Shown: positions 1-7,098, numbered from the stretch's first letter. The stretch: 10,814 nucleotides of DNA from Pleurotus ostreatus/Saccharomyces cerevisiae fusant (GCA_024196135.1 JAMQCK010001201.1:1-10814); one strand, 5' to 3'. Program-made: numbers and translations. Notes: generated by a model from the sequence alone, not told the origin.

Positions 1-364
1 ATGACGTTCGGCTACGGCCCCGGCGCGGCGCCCGACGGCTACTCGGAGGAGGTGCTCAAGACGAAGGAGGCCGAGGACTGCCTGATCCCGATGGGCATCA
101 CGTCCGAGAACGTCGCGGCGGACTTTGGGATCGGGCGCGCGGAGCAGGACGCGTTCGCGGCGCAGTCGTTCCAGAAGGCGGCGGCGGCGCAGAAGGCGGG
201 CAAGTTCCGCGCGGAGATCGTGCCCGTGCAGACGACGGTGATCGACCCGAAGACGGAGCAGGCGCGGCCCGTGCTCGTCGACGCGGACGACGGCATCCGC
301 GAGGGCGTCACGCCCGAGAGCCTCGCCAAGCTCAAGCCCGCGTTCTCGAAGACGGGCACGACGC
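1..364 (+). repeat. Direct repeat, copy 1 of thiolase exon 3 segment
   Basis: This stretch matches 8689-9052 in the same orientation with 3 substitutions in 364 bp. Two are synonymous and one changes Leu to Phe. The left end of the repeat coincides with the window edge, so the true left boundary is not visible. At the right end the full gene has a tandem ACGCACGC where this copy has a single ACGC followed by a G run. Confidence 0.95.
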
Positions 365-500
365 GGGGGGATGGGGGGTGGTGGAGGGGCGACGGGGTGC
401 GAGGGGAGGGGTGGGGGGTGCGAGGGGAGGGGGGCGAAGCGCGAGGGGGGGCGAGTGGGGGGAGTGCGAGTTGGGCGCGGGAGGGAGGGCAGGGGCGAGT
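365..500 (+). repeat. G-rich low-complexity tract at the duplication breakpoint, G-quadruplex prone
   Basis: Right after the thiolase fragment the + strand becomes almost entirely G with some A, T and C. It has many runs of four or more G separated by 1-7 nt, which meets the usual G-quadruplex pattern several times over. A block GGTGCGAGGGGAGGGG occurs twice about 21 bp apart (near 395-432), so part of it is a short tandem repeat. The composition resembles the purine-rich DNA at 7160-7480. Confidence 0.75.
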
Positions 501-666
501 GCACGGCAATACATTGTTTTTCGACGCGACGATGGGTGAGTGTGAACATGGAGCGGGGGCCCGACCTAAGTACCGCGACGGCCAATATCGACACAGGCAT
601 TGTTCGAGGGCACGCAGCAAGACCCTAACCTCGCGGCGGCGCTTCTGGCTGGGCATCGGGGCGTGA

Positions 667-2040
667 CGTGACCCAAGTTCAACCATGAGGTTTCCTTTTT
701 GAGCAAAGTTTTGAGAAATGGCATCTCGGCTTCTGCGCGAGGGCGTTTTTCGCAAACCTTCGAGTTCCGCCCCCGGACCTCGCGGCATCGGTAGAGGGGG
801 TGCAGGGGGTGCAGAAAGACGCTCGCGGTGACCACTGCTACATGTAGACTCGTGCTATGGCCTGCCCAACTCCCCGATCCCGGAGCTAAGTGTGACATGG
901 GGGTTGGGGTGGGAGGGGGGATAGCTAGCAACTTCACTCAAGCTGGAGGTGGTGGGGGTGGGTGCACTCTTCCCTTCTATGTACTCTTACTGGGTGGGAA
1001 GGGGGAGGGGGAGGCGCTACGATTTTTCTGCTCATCCTGCACATGACTTTGCCAAGAAATGGAGGAGGAGGAAGCAAGCCTCGTTCTCTTGAGCCCTGAA
1101 TCGTGTACTCGAAGCTGATCTGCCGCTCTCGACGAAGTCAAGGGCCGGGCATCAAAACACTCCAACGGTGTTATACCTCCGTCTACTTCTCAGACGTAAG
1201 CATGTACGAGTTGATGAGCGAGTGGAGCAAGGACTCAAATTGACAAGGGGCATAGGCTATCAGCTAGCTTGGTAAGGTAGGAAGGGAGAAGTGCAGGAAG
1301 AAGGAGCGCTCAACAAGTGAGGAAGTGTGAACGGGTGCAAGACAGAAGGGTTGGACGGAGCCCTGCATAGGGGAAAGAAGGTATGACAAATGTAATTGGT
1401 AAGGAAAGAAGCCGTCAGGTGGAAGGCAACGGAGTTCGAAGAAGCATCGCATTCCGTCGAGGCGCTCAGGCAAGTAATAGCCGAGGTGCAGGAGCTTGGA
1501 GCAAGACGGTGGAGTTAGCAGACAGAGCCGCAGCCCGTCCCGTCTCAAGTGTTTCAGACGTGTTCGAGCAAGCAAGAAGGGCATTGACACATTGAGGGCA
1601 TGAACACGGTGCTCTAAACACGCTGAAGACACACAATGGAGCTGATTTGGCCAGGTAAGGTAGATAGAGGTATAGTGTAAGCAAGAGGACGGGTCCGAGA
1701 GGAGGTCCGTGATTGATGCTTGCTTGCGGGATGAGTGCTGAGGAGGATGGGCTTCGCATCAAGACCACTTGGTAGACACAAGACTGTCGACAACCTACAA
1801 GCGCGGATGATCGAGTGGTCTTGAAAAAATCAGGATCGTGCTGAAGCGCAGGATGTTGCACACACACCTCGATGTCCTGCTCCGAGCACGAGAATCCATG
1901 TACCTGGTGACTACAAGCAGTCTGTCGAAGGTGGTCGGCACATGCGCGGCGGGTGTGAGAAAGCACTGCTGATGGTGACGAGCAAGTTGCTGCGGTGAGC
2001 CAAGCGACAAGAGATGCTTCCGCCAGCACTTGACGCCTCA
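667..2040. other. No supportable gene; two G-rich patches
   Basis: I see no frame with protein-like composition backed by splice signals here. The longest frame is on the minus strand (1466-2041); it opens at a non-ATG codon and reads as a Cys/Ser/Leu mixture with no recognisable motif. G-rich patches lie at about 895-965 and 996-1020, and a 9-bp tandem (GGGGGTGCA twice) at about 797-815. An ATG at about 1636 is followed within 20 nt by a good donor (CAG then GTAAGG), but I found no matching downstream exon. Base composition is less GC-rich than in the thiolase gene. Confidence 0.5.
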
Positions 2041-2075
2041 CGTTGCGGGAAGATGAAATAGTCTACACAAGATGG

Positions 2076-2363
2076 ATGCGGATGAGTCGTCCTCGAGCGA
2101 CGAACGTGCAAGCCAGGGTTCAGGAGACCATGGGAATTTTGCCAAACGTGGTGAGGAACGGGAACGTGAGAGCCCGAACGTTAAACTCAACAAGTCAACC
2201 CCGTGCAGGGGCTCACACCATTGTTCAGTTCCTTCAACAGCAAGGAATGTCTGATCAGTGCACGAGTTGTCTGCGCACCGCTGCACATGTTGCAAAGGAA
2301 CTGAGCCTTGTCAAGACCGCGACACGGGCGTCCTGCTGGAAAAAACAGTATCCAACTTGCTGA
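2076..2363 (+). CDS. Possible small Cys-containing orphan protein (95 aa)
   Basis: An ATG-started frame of 95 codons. The C-terminal third carries CTSC (about residues 61-64) and later SCW and a terminal C, giving two cysteine pairs that could hold a metal or form disulphides. I do not recognise a family. A second ATG frame, from 2072 to 2254, overlaps it almost completely and starts with an acidic Ser-rich stretch (MDADESSSSDERAS), so at most one of the two is real, or both are exon pieces of a spliced gene I could not resolve. There is no clear CT-rich promoter block upstream. Confidence 0.2.
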   Translation: MRMSRPRATNVQARVQETMGILPNVVRNGNVRARTLNSTSQPRAGAHTIVQFLQQQGMSDQCTSCLRTAAHVAKELSLVKTATRASCWKKQYPTC

Positions 2364-2378
2364 GGTAGATTGTAAGAA

Positions 2379-2594
2379 TTAGAGGGGGCTCGACATGGAG
2401 TATAGAACATTGTCGCTGTAAATATGATGTAGCGCCTGCGGGAGGAGGGCGGCAAGCGACCGACAAATGGCGACACGGGGAACGACGACGATGGTCAGGA
2501 ACAACAAAGCGCAAGCGCCGAGCGCCGCGTCGCGGAATTCGGACCGACGTCGCCGACCGCACTTGTCCCGAGCGTTCACGTCATTTCCGCCCAT
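2379..2594 (-). CDS. Possible small membrane protein (71 aa)
   Basis: A minus-strand ATG frame of 71 codons. It has a basic segment (CGRRRRSEFR, about residues 12-21), then a hydrophobic run (about residues 25-41, ACALLFLTIVVVP) long enough for one membrane span, and its first half prefers G or C at third codon positions. A plus-strand frame of 60 codons (2467-2649, starting MATRGTTTMV) overlaps it, and the sequence alone does not decide between them. No family recognised. Confidence 0.2.
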   Translation of the reverse strand: MGGNDVNARDKCGRRRRSEFRDAALGACALLFLTIVVVPRVAICRSLAALLPQALHHIYSDNVLYSMSSPL

Positions 2595-2859
2595 CGTCGT
2601 TGTCCCCCTTCGCAGAAGACTTGAGAAAAAGACAACAATACATTACTGACAGCCATACACAAAGAACGGGCGTGATTGCAATCCCCGATCGTGTAGAAAT
2701 CCCGAATGAAGTGTGAGTACGCGCAATCGAGTTCCCCCGACCTACGGCACCTACCCCCCATTATAGTTGGGGGTTCTGATGATTGACAATGTTTGTAAGT
2801 GCCATACAGAATGAATTGCGCACCACATCCACTGACTGACCGCCATCCAGACTTGTTTA

Positions 2860-2980
2860 TCTGTAGCCATCTAGCAAGCGCTTGTTTCCCTTGCTCGACG
2901 CTCCCCCCCATTCTTTTCTCGTCTACTTTCCCAAACAATCAAGCATCATATCCCAAGCTATCCATCAAATCAAGGGAAGA
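2860..2980 (+). promoter_or_regulatory. CT-rich core-promoter-like block before the ATG at 2981
   Basis: Between about 2880 and 2935 the + strand is dominated by C and T (for example CTTGTTTCCCTTGCTCGACG) and then changes to an A-rich leader with CCCAAACAATCAAGC just before the ATG. Such pyrimidine-rich blocks near the transcription start are common in filamentous fungi. No TATA box is evident. It supports a plus-strand gene starting at 2981. Confidence 0.4.
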
Positions 2981-3665
2981 ATGATGGGCGGCGAGTTGCA
3001 ACAGAGCCCGCGCCGCTTCCGCTCTCGGCCAGGAATACTCGTCCGAGGTAGGTAGCACGTTCCGACTCGCTCACCCAGCCCCCTATGCCCCACTAACAAG
3101 TCATCAGTCTCATGAACACGTGTATCGACGGCCGGGTTGCTCGACCGTGCCCTCCTAATTTTCGAACGCGTCGGCGGCGCGCCGCTTCGCGTGCAGCTCA
3201 AGGCCTTCTAAATGGAGATCCAGCGTGATGGCGCAAAGTTCGACTTTTCCTCCTGCTTTCCGCTACCTCCCCGCGTTCCCCACGTTGCCACGCGTCACAC
3301 ATCACATCGTCTACCGTCTCTGAGTGCTCTAACGACGACTCACAGCTCACTCTCGCGAAGGAAACCATGCAGAACGAGTTATTCACCAAGGAGCACCCTA
3401 CGCCCCGACCCCTCCTCCGCGGCTCCACGGGCGGCATACACTACCCGTCAGGGTACGTTTCAACTCATTTCTCTCTCGTTCTTGTCGACATTCACGCAGG
3501 GAAAGGCGGAAGATTGTGCGCGCGCGAAGCGCGCTTACTCCCCCAAATCTTCCACTTTTTCCTGGGCGCACCTCGGCCCAAGACTCCCGTCGACTTCTCG
3601 GAGTGATGGCGGAGCTTGGGCGCGAGGTATGGGTGGGGCTGGGCGGAGAGTTCAGCCGGGTGTGA
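2981..3665 (+). pseudogene. Four-exon gene of unknown family, probably decayed
   Basis: Proposed exons are 2981-3047, 3108-3190 (or to 3237), 3346-3452 and 3500-3665. Introns are 3048-3107 (GTAGGT donor, CTAAC at 3093, CAG acceptor), 3191-3345 or 3238-3345 (CTAAC at 3329, ACAG acceptor), and 3453-3499 (GTACGT donor). Exon 2 reads STAGLLDRALLIFERVGG, exon 3 LTLAKETMQNELFTKEH and exon 4 RRLLGVMAELGREVWVGLGG: these look like real helical protein, yet I recognise no family. The frame set by exon 1 meets TGA at 3113-3115. If exon 2 extends to 3237 it also meets TAA at 3209-3211, and its phase then fails to match exon 3. With the donor at 3191 the phase matches exactly and only the TGA remains. Either stop is one C-to-T change from CGA or CAA. 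A live gene with another first exon remains possible. The frame ends at 3663-3665, directly before the next TATA box. Confidence 0.4.
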
Positions 3666-3667
3666 GG

Positions 3668-3760
3668 TATAAGAGGCGGGGGCCTGTTCCTCTCATTCAG
3701 CATCCAGCGCCTCCCTTTCCTTCTCTACCTCGACTTTTCTGACCTTCTCTAGTCCTTGGT
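3668..3760 (+). promoter_or_regulatory. TATA box and CT-rich start region
   Basis: TATAAGAG at 3668-3675 is followed about 15 nt later by a pyrimidine-rich stretch (about 3683-3755, with TCTCATTCAGCATCCAGC near 3690-3710). TATA, then a CA-type start about 30-35 nt downstream, then a CT-rich leader is the classic fungal core-promoter layout. It would serve the spliced transcript that runs into 4020-4506. Confidence 0.5.
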
Positions 3761-3970
3761 AAGTTGATCAGTCATCTCCCATAGGCGACGTTCTCATTCA
3801 TCTTTCACTTCAGGCTTGTCTTGCTTCGCGACTCGCAGGTAACTAGCGGATTTCATTGCAGTTCATCACTACTTCACTGACCGCGCCTGATTTACAGCTT
3901 GTCTCTTACTATCATCATCAGTAAGTCCTTCATTCGATTTCAGTCCATCCAGCCAGTGACTCCTTTACAG
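3759..3970 (+). other. 5' leader with three predicted introns and two tiny exons
   Basis: Three donor-acceptor pairs follow each other: 3759-3813 (GTAAGT to TTCAG, 55 nt), 3839-3897 (GTAACT, CACTGAC branch site, TTACAG, 59 nt) and 3921-3970 (GTAAGT, AGTGAC branch site, TTACAG, 50 nt). The exons between them are only 25 nt (3814-3838) and 23 nt (3898-3920). The two tiny exons and the start of the next exon open alike (GCTTGTCTTG, CTTGTCTCTT, CTTTCTCTTC). No ATG occurs between the TATA box and 4020, so all of this would be 5'UTR. Confidence 0.4.
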
Positions 3971-4019
3971 CTTTCTCTTCACTTCCACGACATCGACTGG
4001 GGTATTCACGACACTCTAG

Positions 4020-4506
4020 ATGCGTCGGCGCCATCGTATGAGGTGCGTGCTGCCCTCGACGCCGAAGCCACCCCACTGACACGTTGATCAGTGACTACCG
4101 AGCTCGTCGTCTTGGCCGGCTCAACACGCCGCAAACGATCTCGGCGACGACGCGCAGACGGCCCGGGAGCACCTGGCGAACCACTTCCTCGTTCTGCATG
4201 CCTCGGCGCTCGCGTACGCCCTCACCGCCAATCATTAACGACGACGACACTGACTCGGTGGATAGACGTCGAACAGATTCTCGCCGCCGTCTCTCGTCTG
4301 CCCCACCACCGCCGTCCACGACGGCAGTGTTGGCGGCGCTCACATCGCCCGCTCGCCGTGCCTCGTGTCCACTGACCTACAAATTCTGTCTTGCTTCTCT
4401 ACTCTCACCGCCACCATGTCCGCTTCGTCTGGACCATCACGCAGTCCCCGCCGTCAACGCCATCGACACTGTTAAGAACGTCGCTGCTCTACGCAGAGGA
4501 CATTGA
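4020..4506 (+). CDS. Spliced Arg/Ser-rich hypothetical protein (145 aa)
   Basis: This is the best model downstream of the TATA box: join 4020-4042 and 4092-4506. 4020 is the first ATG after the promoter. The 49-nt intron 4043-4091 has a GTGCGT donor, a CTGAC branch site near 4075 and a GATCAG acceptor; removing it joins the ATG in phase to a long open frame ending at 4504-4506. The product is rich in Arg, Ser, Thr and Pro, with a stretch RSRTPSPPIINDDDTDSVDR near residues 45-65 that resembles RS/SP-type disordered proteins. No folded domain is recognised. Other frames in this interval also look protein-like (for example AREHLANHFLVLHASALA, about 4154-4210, which could join another exon through an intron at 4214-4276), so the true coding frame is unsettled. 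Confidence 0.33.
4351..4368 (+). repeat. 18-bp direct repeat, copy 1
   Basis: GCTCGCCGTGCCTCGTGT occurs here and at 4598-4615, 247 bp apart. The second copy is inside a predicted intron, the first inside the proposed exon of 4020-4506. Confidence 0.8.
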
Positions 4507-4566
4507 CGCCGCTGTGGATGCTGAGGCTGTCACCGCCGTCGCCGCTGAGGACATTTCCTTCTGCCA

Positions 4567-4839
4567 ATGAAACCGCTTGCAATGCGGTAAGCATCCTGCT
4601 CGCCGTGCCTCGTGTACAGCATCTCGCATGCTCGCCGCTGACCTCGCCGCAGATGTCTTCCCGGCGGCTCGCACTTCGTCACCGTCAAAGGTGAGCTCTC
4701 CAACCAACACCCGCCGCATGCAATGGCTGACACGTACACAGCGACTGACCTTGATGCGCCCGGCCTCCCTCCCGCCACCATGAAGCCCCGACAAAGACGA
4801 GGGAGACGAGCGATGGCGTCGGCATGGCGAGCGCAATGA
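4567..4839 (+). CDS. Possible three-exon continuation or separate small protein (51 aa)
   Basis: Join 4567-4586, 4653-4690 and 4742-4839. Both introns have strong signals: 4587-4652 (GTAAGC, CTGACC near 4639, CCGCAG, 66 nt) and 4691-4741 (GTGAGC, CTGAC, ACACAG, 51 nt). The spliced frame reads through GGSHFVTVKATDLDAPGLPP and ends in a basic tail. It is in the same frame as the ORF ending at 4506, so these may be the last exons of that gene if an unseen intron removes the stops between 4504 and about 4550; otherwise it is 3'UTR splicing or a separate gene. An 18-bp segment in the first intron (4598-4615) repeats 4351-4368. Confidence 0.25.
4598..4615 (+). repeat. 18-bp direct repeat, copy 2
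   Basis: Exact second copy of 4351-4368, within the predicted 66-nt intron 4587-4652. Confidence 0.8.
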
Positions 4840-5504
4840 AGGAGTCGGTCAACCAGCTCAACTGCGTCGGTCAGCAAGCTCGACTGCGTCGGGATCGCGA
4901 GCTCGACGAAGGAGTCAACCTCGAGCTCAGCACGGGGAAGGATGGTGCGCCCTCAACCTCCGCCACGATGAGCCGCTTACTAACCACACCCGCAGGTACT
5001 GGAGACCGCTGCTGTCGTGGCGCACGCCCCATGCTCGTCGTCGCGCACGCCCCATGCCCGTCGTCGCGCACGCTTCATGCCCGTCATCGCGCACGCTTCA
5101 TGCCCCTCCTCGCCCACATCATCCATAACCCCCTTTTCGCCCTCGTCATCCATGACCCCCTCCTGTCGCCATCGCACACCCTCCACACTCAAACCCGACG
5201 ATGTGACAACGCGTACGCACGCGCCCCCCATACCTCGCCAGACCGCCCAATATCTCGCCAGACTGCCCAATATCTCACTCGATCTCCCACCCCTCGATTT
5301 TTTCCCGACCCCCCCACCGCGACACCAGAGCTAGCGATTCCCCGCCGCATCGCCGAAAGCACGCGCGGACCCCCACCACCGAAATCATGCGCAGACCTCG
5401 TCATCGAAGGCACGCGCGGACCCGCACCGCCGAAAGCATGCATGGGGCCCATGTCGAGGGAGGGGGGCATCTCTCGATTTTTCGTTAACCGGGGAGGGGG
5501 GTAG
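4824..5504 (+). CDS. Doubtful hypothetical protein with repetitive C-terminus (209 aa spliced)
   Basis: An ATG frame from 4824 stays open to 5504. It contains an in-phase intron-like segment, 4945-4995 (GTGCGC donor, ACTAAC branch site at 4978-4983, CCGCAG acceptor, 51 nt), which would give join 4824-4944 and 4996-5504. The first 40 residues look protein-like (MKESVNQLNCVG, RDRELDEGVNLEL). The remainder crosses a 23-bp minisatellite whose period is not a multiple of three, then Pro/Thr/Arg-rich sequence with a 51-bp, 17-residue repeat. The C-terminal part is therefore probably not under protein selection. The start overlaps the end of the 4567-4839 model in another frame. Confidence 0.2.
   Translation: MASAMKESVNQLNCVGQQARLRRDRELDEGVNLELSTGKDGAPSTSATMSRLLTTPAGTGDRCCRGARPMLVVAHAPCPSSRTLHARHRARFMPLLAHIIHNPLFALVIHDPLLSPSHTLHTQTRRCDNAYARAPHTSPDRPISRQTAQYLTRSPTPRFFPDPPTATPELAIPRRIAESTRGPPPPKSCADLVIEGTRGPAPPKACMGPMSREGGISRFFVNRGGG
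5012..5126 (+). repeat. 23-bp tandem repeat, four copies plus a degenerate fifth
   Basis: Units are 5012-5034, 5035-5057, 5058-5080, 5081-5103 and a diverged 5104-5126. The shared core is TCGCGCACGC followed by CCCATGC or TTCATGC. Confidence 0.9.
5234..5273 (+). repeat. 20-bp tandem repeat, two copies
   Basis: CTCGCCAGACCGCCCAATAT (5234-5253) is followed by the same unit with one C-to-T change (5254-5273). Confidence 0.85.
5355..5440 (+). repeat. 51-bp repeat, two partial copies
   Basis: A segment beginning GAAAGCACGCGCGGACCC at 5355 recurs at 5406 with a few changes (GAAGGCACGCGCGGACCC), each followed by a similar CACC-CCGAAA-CATG stretch. The period is 51 bp, or 17 codons, giving a repeated TRGPxPPK motif in the plus frame. 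Confidence 0.75.
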
Positions 5505-5600
5505 GGGACTCGTGAAGGGGGTAGGGCTCTCGTGAAGAGGGTAGGGGACGCGTGAAGGGGGTAGGGCTCTCGTGAAGGGGGTAGGGGACACGTGAAGAGG
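5501..5600 (+). repeat. 20-bp tandem repeat, five units alternating in two types
   Basis: Units at 5501, 5521, 5541, 5561 and 5581. Units 1, 3 and 5 begin GTAGGGGAC; units 2 and 4 begin GTAGGGCTCT; all continue CGTGAAG then GGG or AGG. The A-B-A-B-A order is a 40-bp higher-order repeat, so expansion happened after the two types diverged. There is no coding sense. Confidence 0.92.
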
Positions 5601-5670
5601 GAATGGCGAGATTATGGTGGGGGGTGAGGGGGAGTGTGAGGGCGGCAGGGATTTCGAGGAGGGGAGAAGA

Positions 5671-5730
5671 GAGGTCGTGAGGGGGAAAGAGAGGTCATGA
5701 GGGGGAAAGAGAGGTCATGAGGGGGATAGG
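5671..5730 (+). repeat. 20-bp purine-rich tandem repeat, three units
   Basis: Units 5671-5690, 5691-5710 and 5711-5730 follow GAGGTCATGAGGGGGAAAGA. The first has TCGTGA in place of TCATGA and the last ends GATAGG. Confidence 0.9.
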
Positions 5731-5995
5731 GTGTAGTTGGAGAGAAGGGGGATATTGTAGAAGGATACGGATTCGGTGGAGGAGGTTGGGGAATTCGGAG
5801 GGGGGAGAGGGAGTTGGTGAAAGGGGATAGCGAGAGGAGATTTGTGAGTTACCGTCTGAGCCACCCCCACCCCCTTCCTACACCCCCACCCCGTTGCCTT
5901 CGATAACCACCTTACCCCCCTTCTCGCTCGCCAATACCCCCCTCAATCGCCTGGCTACCGGGGGGTGTCGTGTTGGTGAGATGGACCATCGACCC

Positions 5996-6182
5996 TCGCG
6001 CAGGGGAGGTGGACCCTCGCGTGGAGGAGATGAACCCTCGCGCGGGGGGATAAAATATCGCGTCGGCGTGAGGGACCGTCGCGTCGGCGTGAGGGACCGT
6101 CGCGTCGGCGTGAGGGACCGTCGCGTCGGCGTGAGGGACCGTCGCGTAGGATGATAGACCGTCGCGTGGGCGGGTGGGACGG
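5996..6182 (+). repeat. 21-bp tandem repeat with four exact copies and degenerate flanks
   Basis: Four identical 21-bp units lie at 6059-6079, 6080-6100, 6101-6121 and 6122-6142; each starts CGCGTCGGCG and ends AGGGACCGT. Diverged units flank them: 5996-6058 with a CCCTCGCG core, and 6143-6182 with TAGACCGT and GGGACGG endings. Because 21 is a multiple of three, a plus frame reads as a VGVRDRR heptad repeat and a minus frame as ADATVPH, but neither is attached to a credible gene. Confidence 0.92.
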
Positions 6183-6221
6183 AGCGATGGTGGGATGGAC
6201 CTTGTCAATGGGCCGCGTCGA

Positions 6222-6330
6222 CGAGGTGAACCTGCGTCATCGAGATGCACCCGCGTCGACGAGATGCACCCGCGTCGACGAGATGCACCCGCGTCAACGA
6301 GATGAACCCGCATCAGCGAGATGGACCCAC
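6222..6330 (+). repeat. 19-bp tandem repeat, five units plus a partial sixth
   Basis: Units begin at 6222, 6241, 6260, 6279 and 6298, with a partial unit at 6317-6330. The consensus is CGAGATGCACCCGCGTCGA. Units 2 and 3 are identical; the outer ones differ by one to four bases. A period of 19 shifts the reading frame at each unit, so the array is not coding. Confidence 0.92.
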
Positions 6331-6620
6331 AAAGGTACGCACCTCCCCTCCCCTCGCTCGTCGCTGATGAGTTCGTGCGCACATAGTTCGAGCACGCGCT
6401 GTGCACCCCCGCCCCCCCGCCCCGCCCCCCGGCGGCCGCGCTCAGACTCGCAGGTGGATACACCTTCCCCCTTCTCGCCCCCTCTTTCCTCGCCCCTTCA
6501 CCATCCTTCTCGCCCCCCTCCCCCTCCTTCTCGCCCTCCTGTCGCCCCCTCGCCCCCCTCCCCCTCCTTCTGCTGATGAACTCCTTCATCATACGCCTCC
6601 TCCTCTTCCCCCGCACCCCC

Positions 6621-6735
6621 CTTCGTGCGCTGACGACCCTCCCCCCCTTCGTGTGCTTACGACCCTCCCCCCCTTCGTGCGCTTACGACCCCCCTTCGTG
6701 TGCTTGCGACCCCCCTTCTTGCGCTTCCAACCCCC
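6621..6735 (+). repeat. 21-26 bp tandem repeat with variable C run, about five units
   Basis: CTTCGTG recurs at 6621, 6647, 6673 and 6694, with CTTCTTG at 6715 (spacings 26, 26, 21, 21). Each is followed by a GCTTACGACC-like core and a run of C, possibly interrupted by T. The change of spacing comes from the length of the C run. Confidence 0.8.
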
Positions 6736-6901
6736 TCCTCGTCCTCCTTCCAACCCCCCCTCGTCCTCCTTCCCTTCGCTTCCGCCTCAGCAACCCTCCC
6801 CCTTTCTACCTCCCCCACCCTCAGACTCGCCCTCCACGCGCCCCCGTTCCCCTCTCCCCTCTACCACTCTCCCCCTTCCTACCCCCATCGCTCTCCCCTT
6901 C

Positions 6902-6939
6902 ACCACTCTCCCCCTTCGAGACCACTCTCCCCCTTCGAG
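6902..6939 (+). repeat. 19-bp tandem repeat, two copies
   Basis: ACCACTCTCCCCCTTCGAG at 6902-6920 is repeated exactly at 6921-6939. Confidence 0.85.
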
Positions 6940-7013
6940 ACCACCCTTCCCCTCGCCCCCCTCCGCTTCCGCCCTCGCGCCCCTCTGCGCCTTCTCCCTT
7001 TCACCCCTTCTCC

Positions 7014-7098
7014 CCCCTTCTTTCCCTTTCTCTCTGCCTCCCTTTCACCCCTTCTTTCCCTTTCTCTCTGCCTCCCTTTCACCCCTTCTTTCCCTTCT
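7014..7098 (+). repeat. 34-bp tandem repeat, two exact copies and a partial third
   Basis: Units 7014-7047 and 7048-7081 are identical, and 7082-7098 begins a third. Each unit starts CCCCTTCTTTCCC and ends GCCTCCCTTTCA. Confidence 0.9.

Larger units (their letters stand above)
1..666 (+). pseudogene. Truncated thiolase copy fused to a G-rich tail (chimeric ORF)
   Basis: Residues 1-121 of this frame equal residues 131-251 of the complete thiolase at 8198-9562 except for one Phe/Leu change (codon 69, TTC here and CTC there). Over nt 1-364 there are three mismatches: positions 189, 205 and 333, facing 8877, 8893 and 9021. Identity ends at 364. From there the frame runs through G-rich low-complexity DNA as a Gly/Arg-rich tail of about 100 residues, unlike any thiolase, and stops at 664-666. 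The NEAF motif, the GHP histidine and the second catalytic cysteine are all missing, so no active thiolase can be made from this part. The first ATG matches an internal Met of the real gene (17 nt inside exon 3), so it is not a natural start; exons 1 and 2 may lie to the left of the window. Best read as a recently duplicated and broken exon; an annotation pipeline might call it a gene. Confidence 0.85.
5460..5850 (+). other. Purine-rich (G/A) tract, no gene
   Basis: The + strand is strongly biased to G and A across about 390 bp and includes the two 20-bp arrays at 5501-5600 and 5671-5730. I find no credible reading frame. At about 5860 the bias flips to C-rich (CCACCCCCACCCCCTTCC). Confidence 0.7.

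Noticed and set aside
600..640. CCCTAA near 622 as a telomere-repeat hint
   Set aside because: Only a single occurrence with no tandem array; chance match.
39..788. 249-codon minus-strand ORF over the duplicated exon
   Set aside because: The same antisense shadow as under exon 3 of the intact gene, continued into the G-rich tract as Pro/Ser repeats.
1466..2041. 191-codon minus-strand ORF
   Set aside because: It opens at a non-ATG codon, has no recognisable motif, and no CT-rich promoter or intron signals supported it.
5012..5126. Possible CRISPR array or regularly spaced repeats
   Set aside because: The units are head-to-tail without spacers and the sequence is eukaryotic; it is an ordinary minisatellite.
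5912..6616. 234-codon minus-strand ORF with ADATVPH and RRRG repeats
   Set aside because: It is the antisense reading of the 21-bp and 19-bp minisatellites plus low-complexity DNA; no start context, splice signals or folded-domain sequence.
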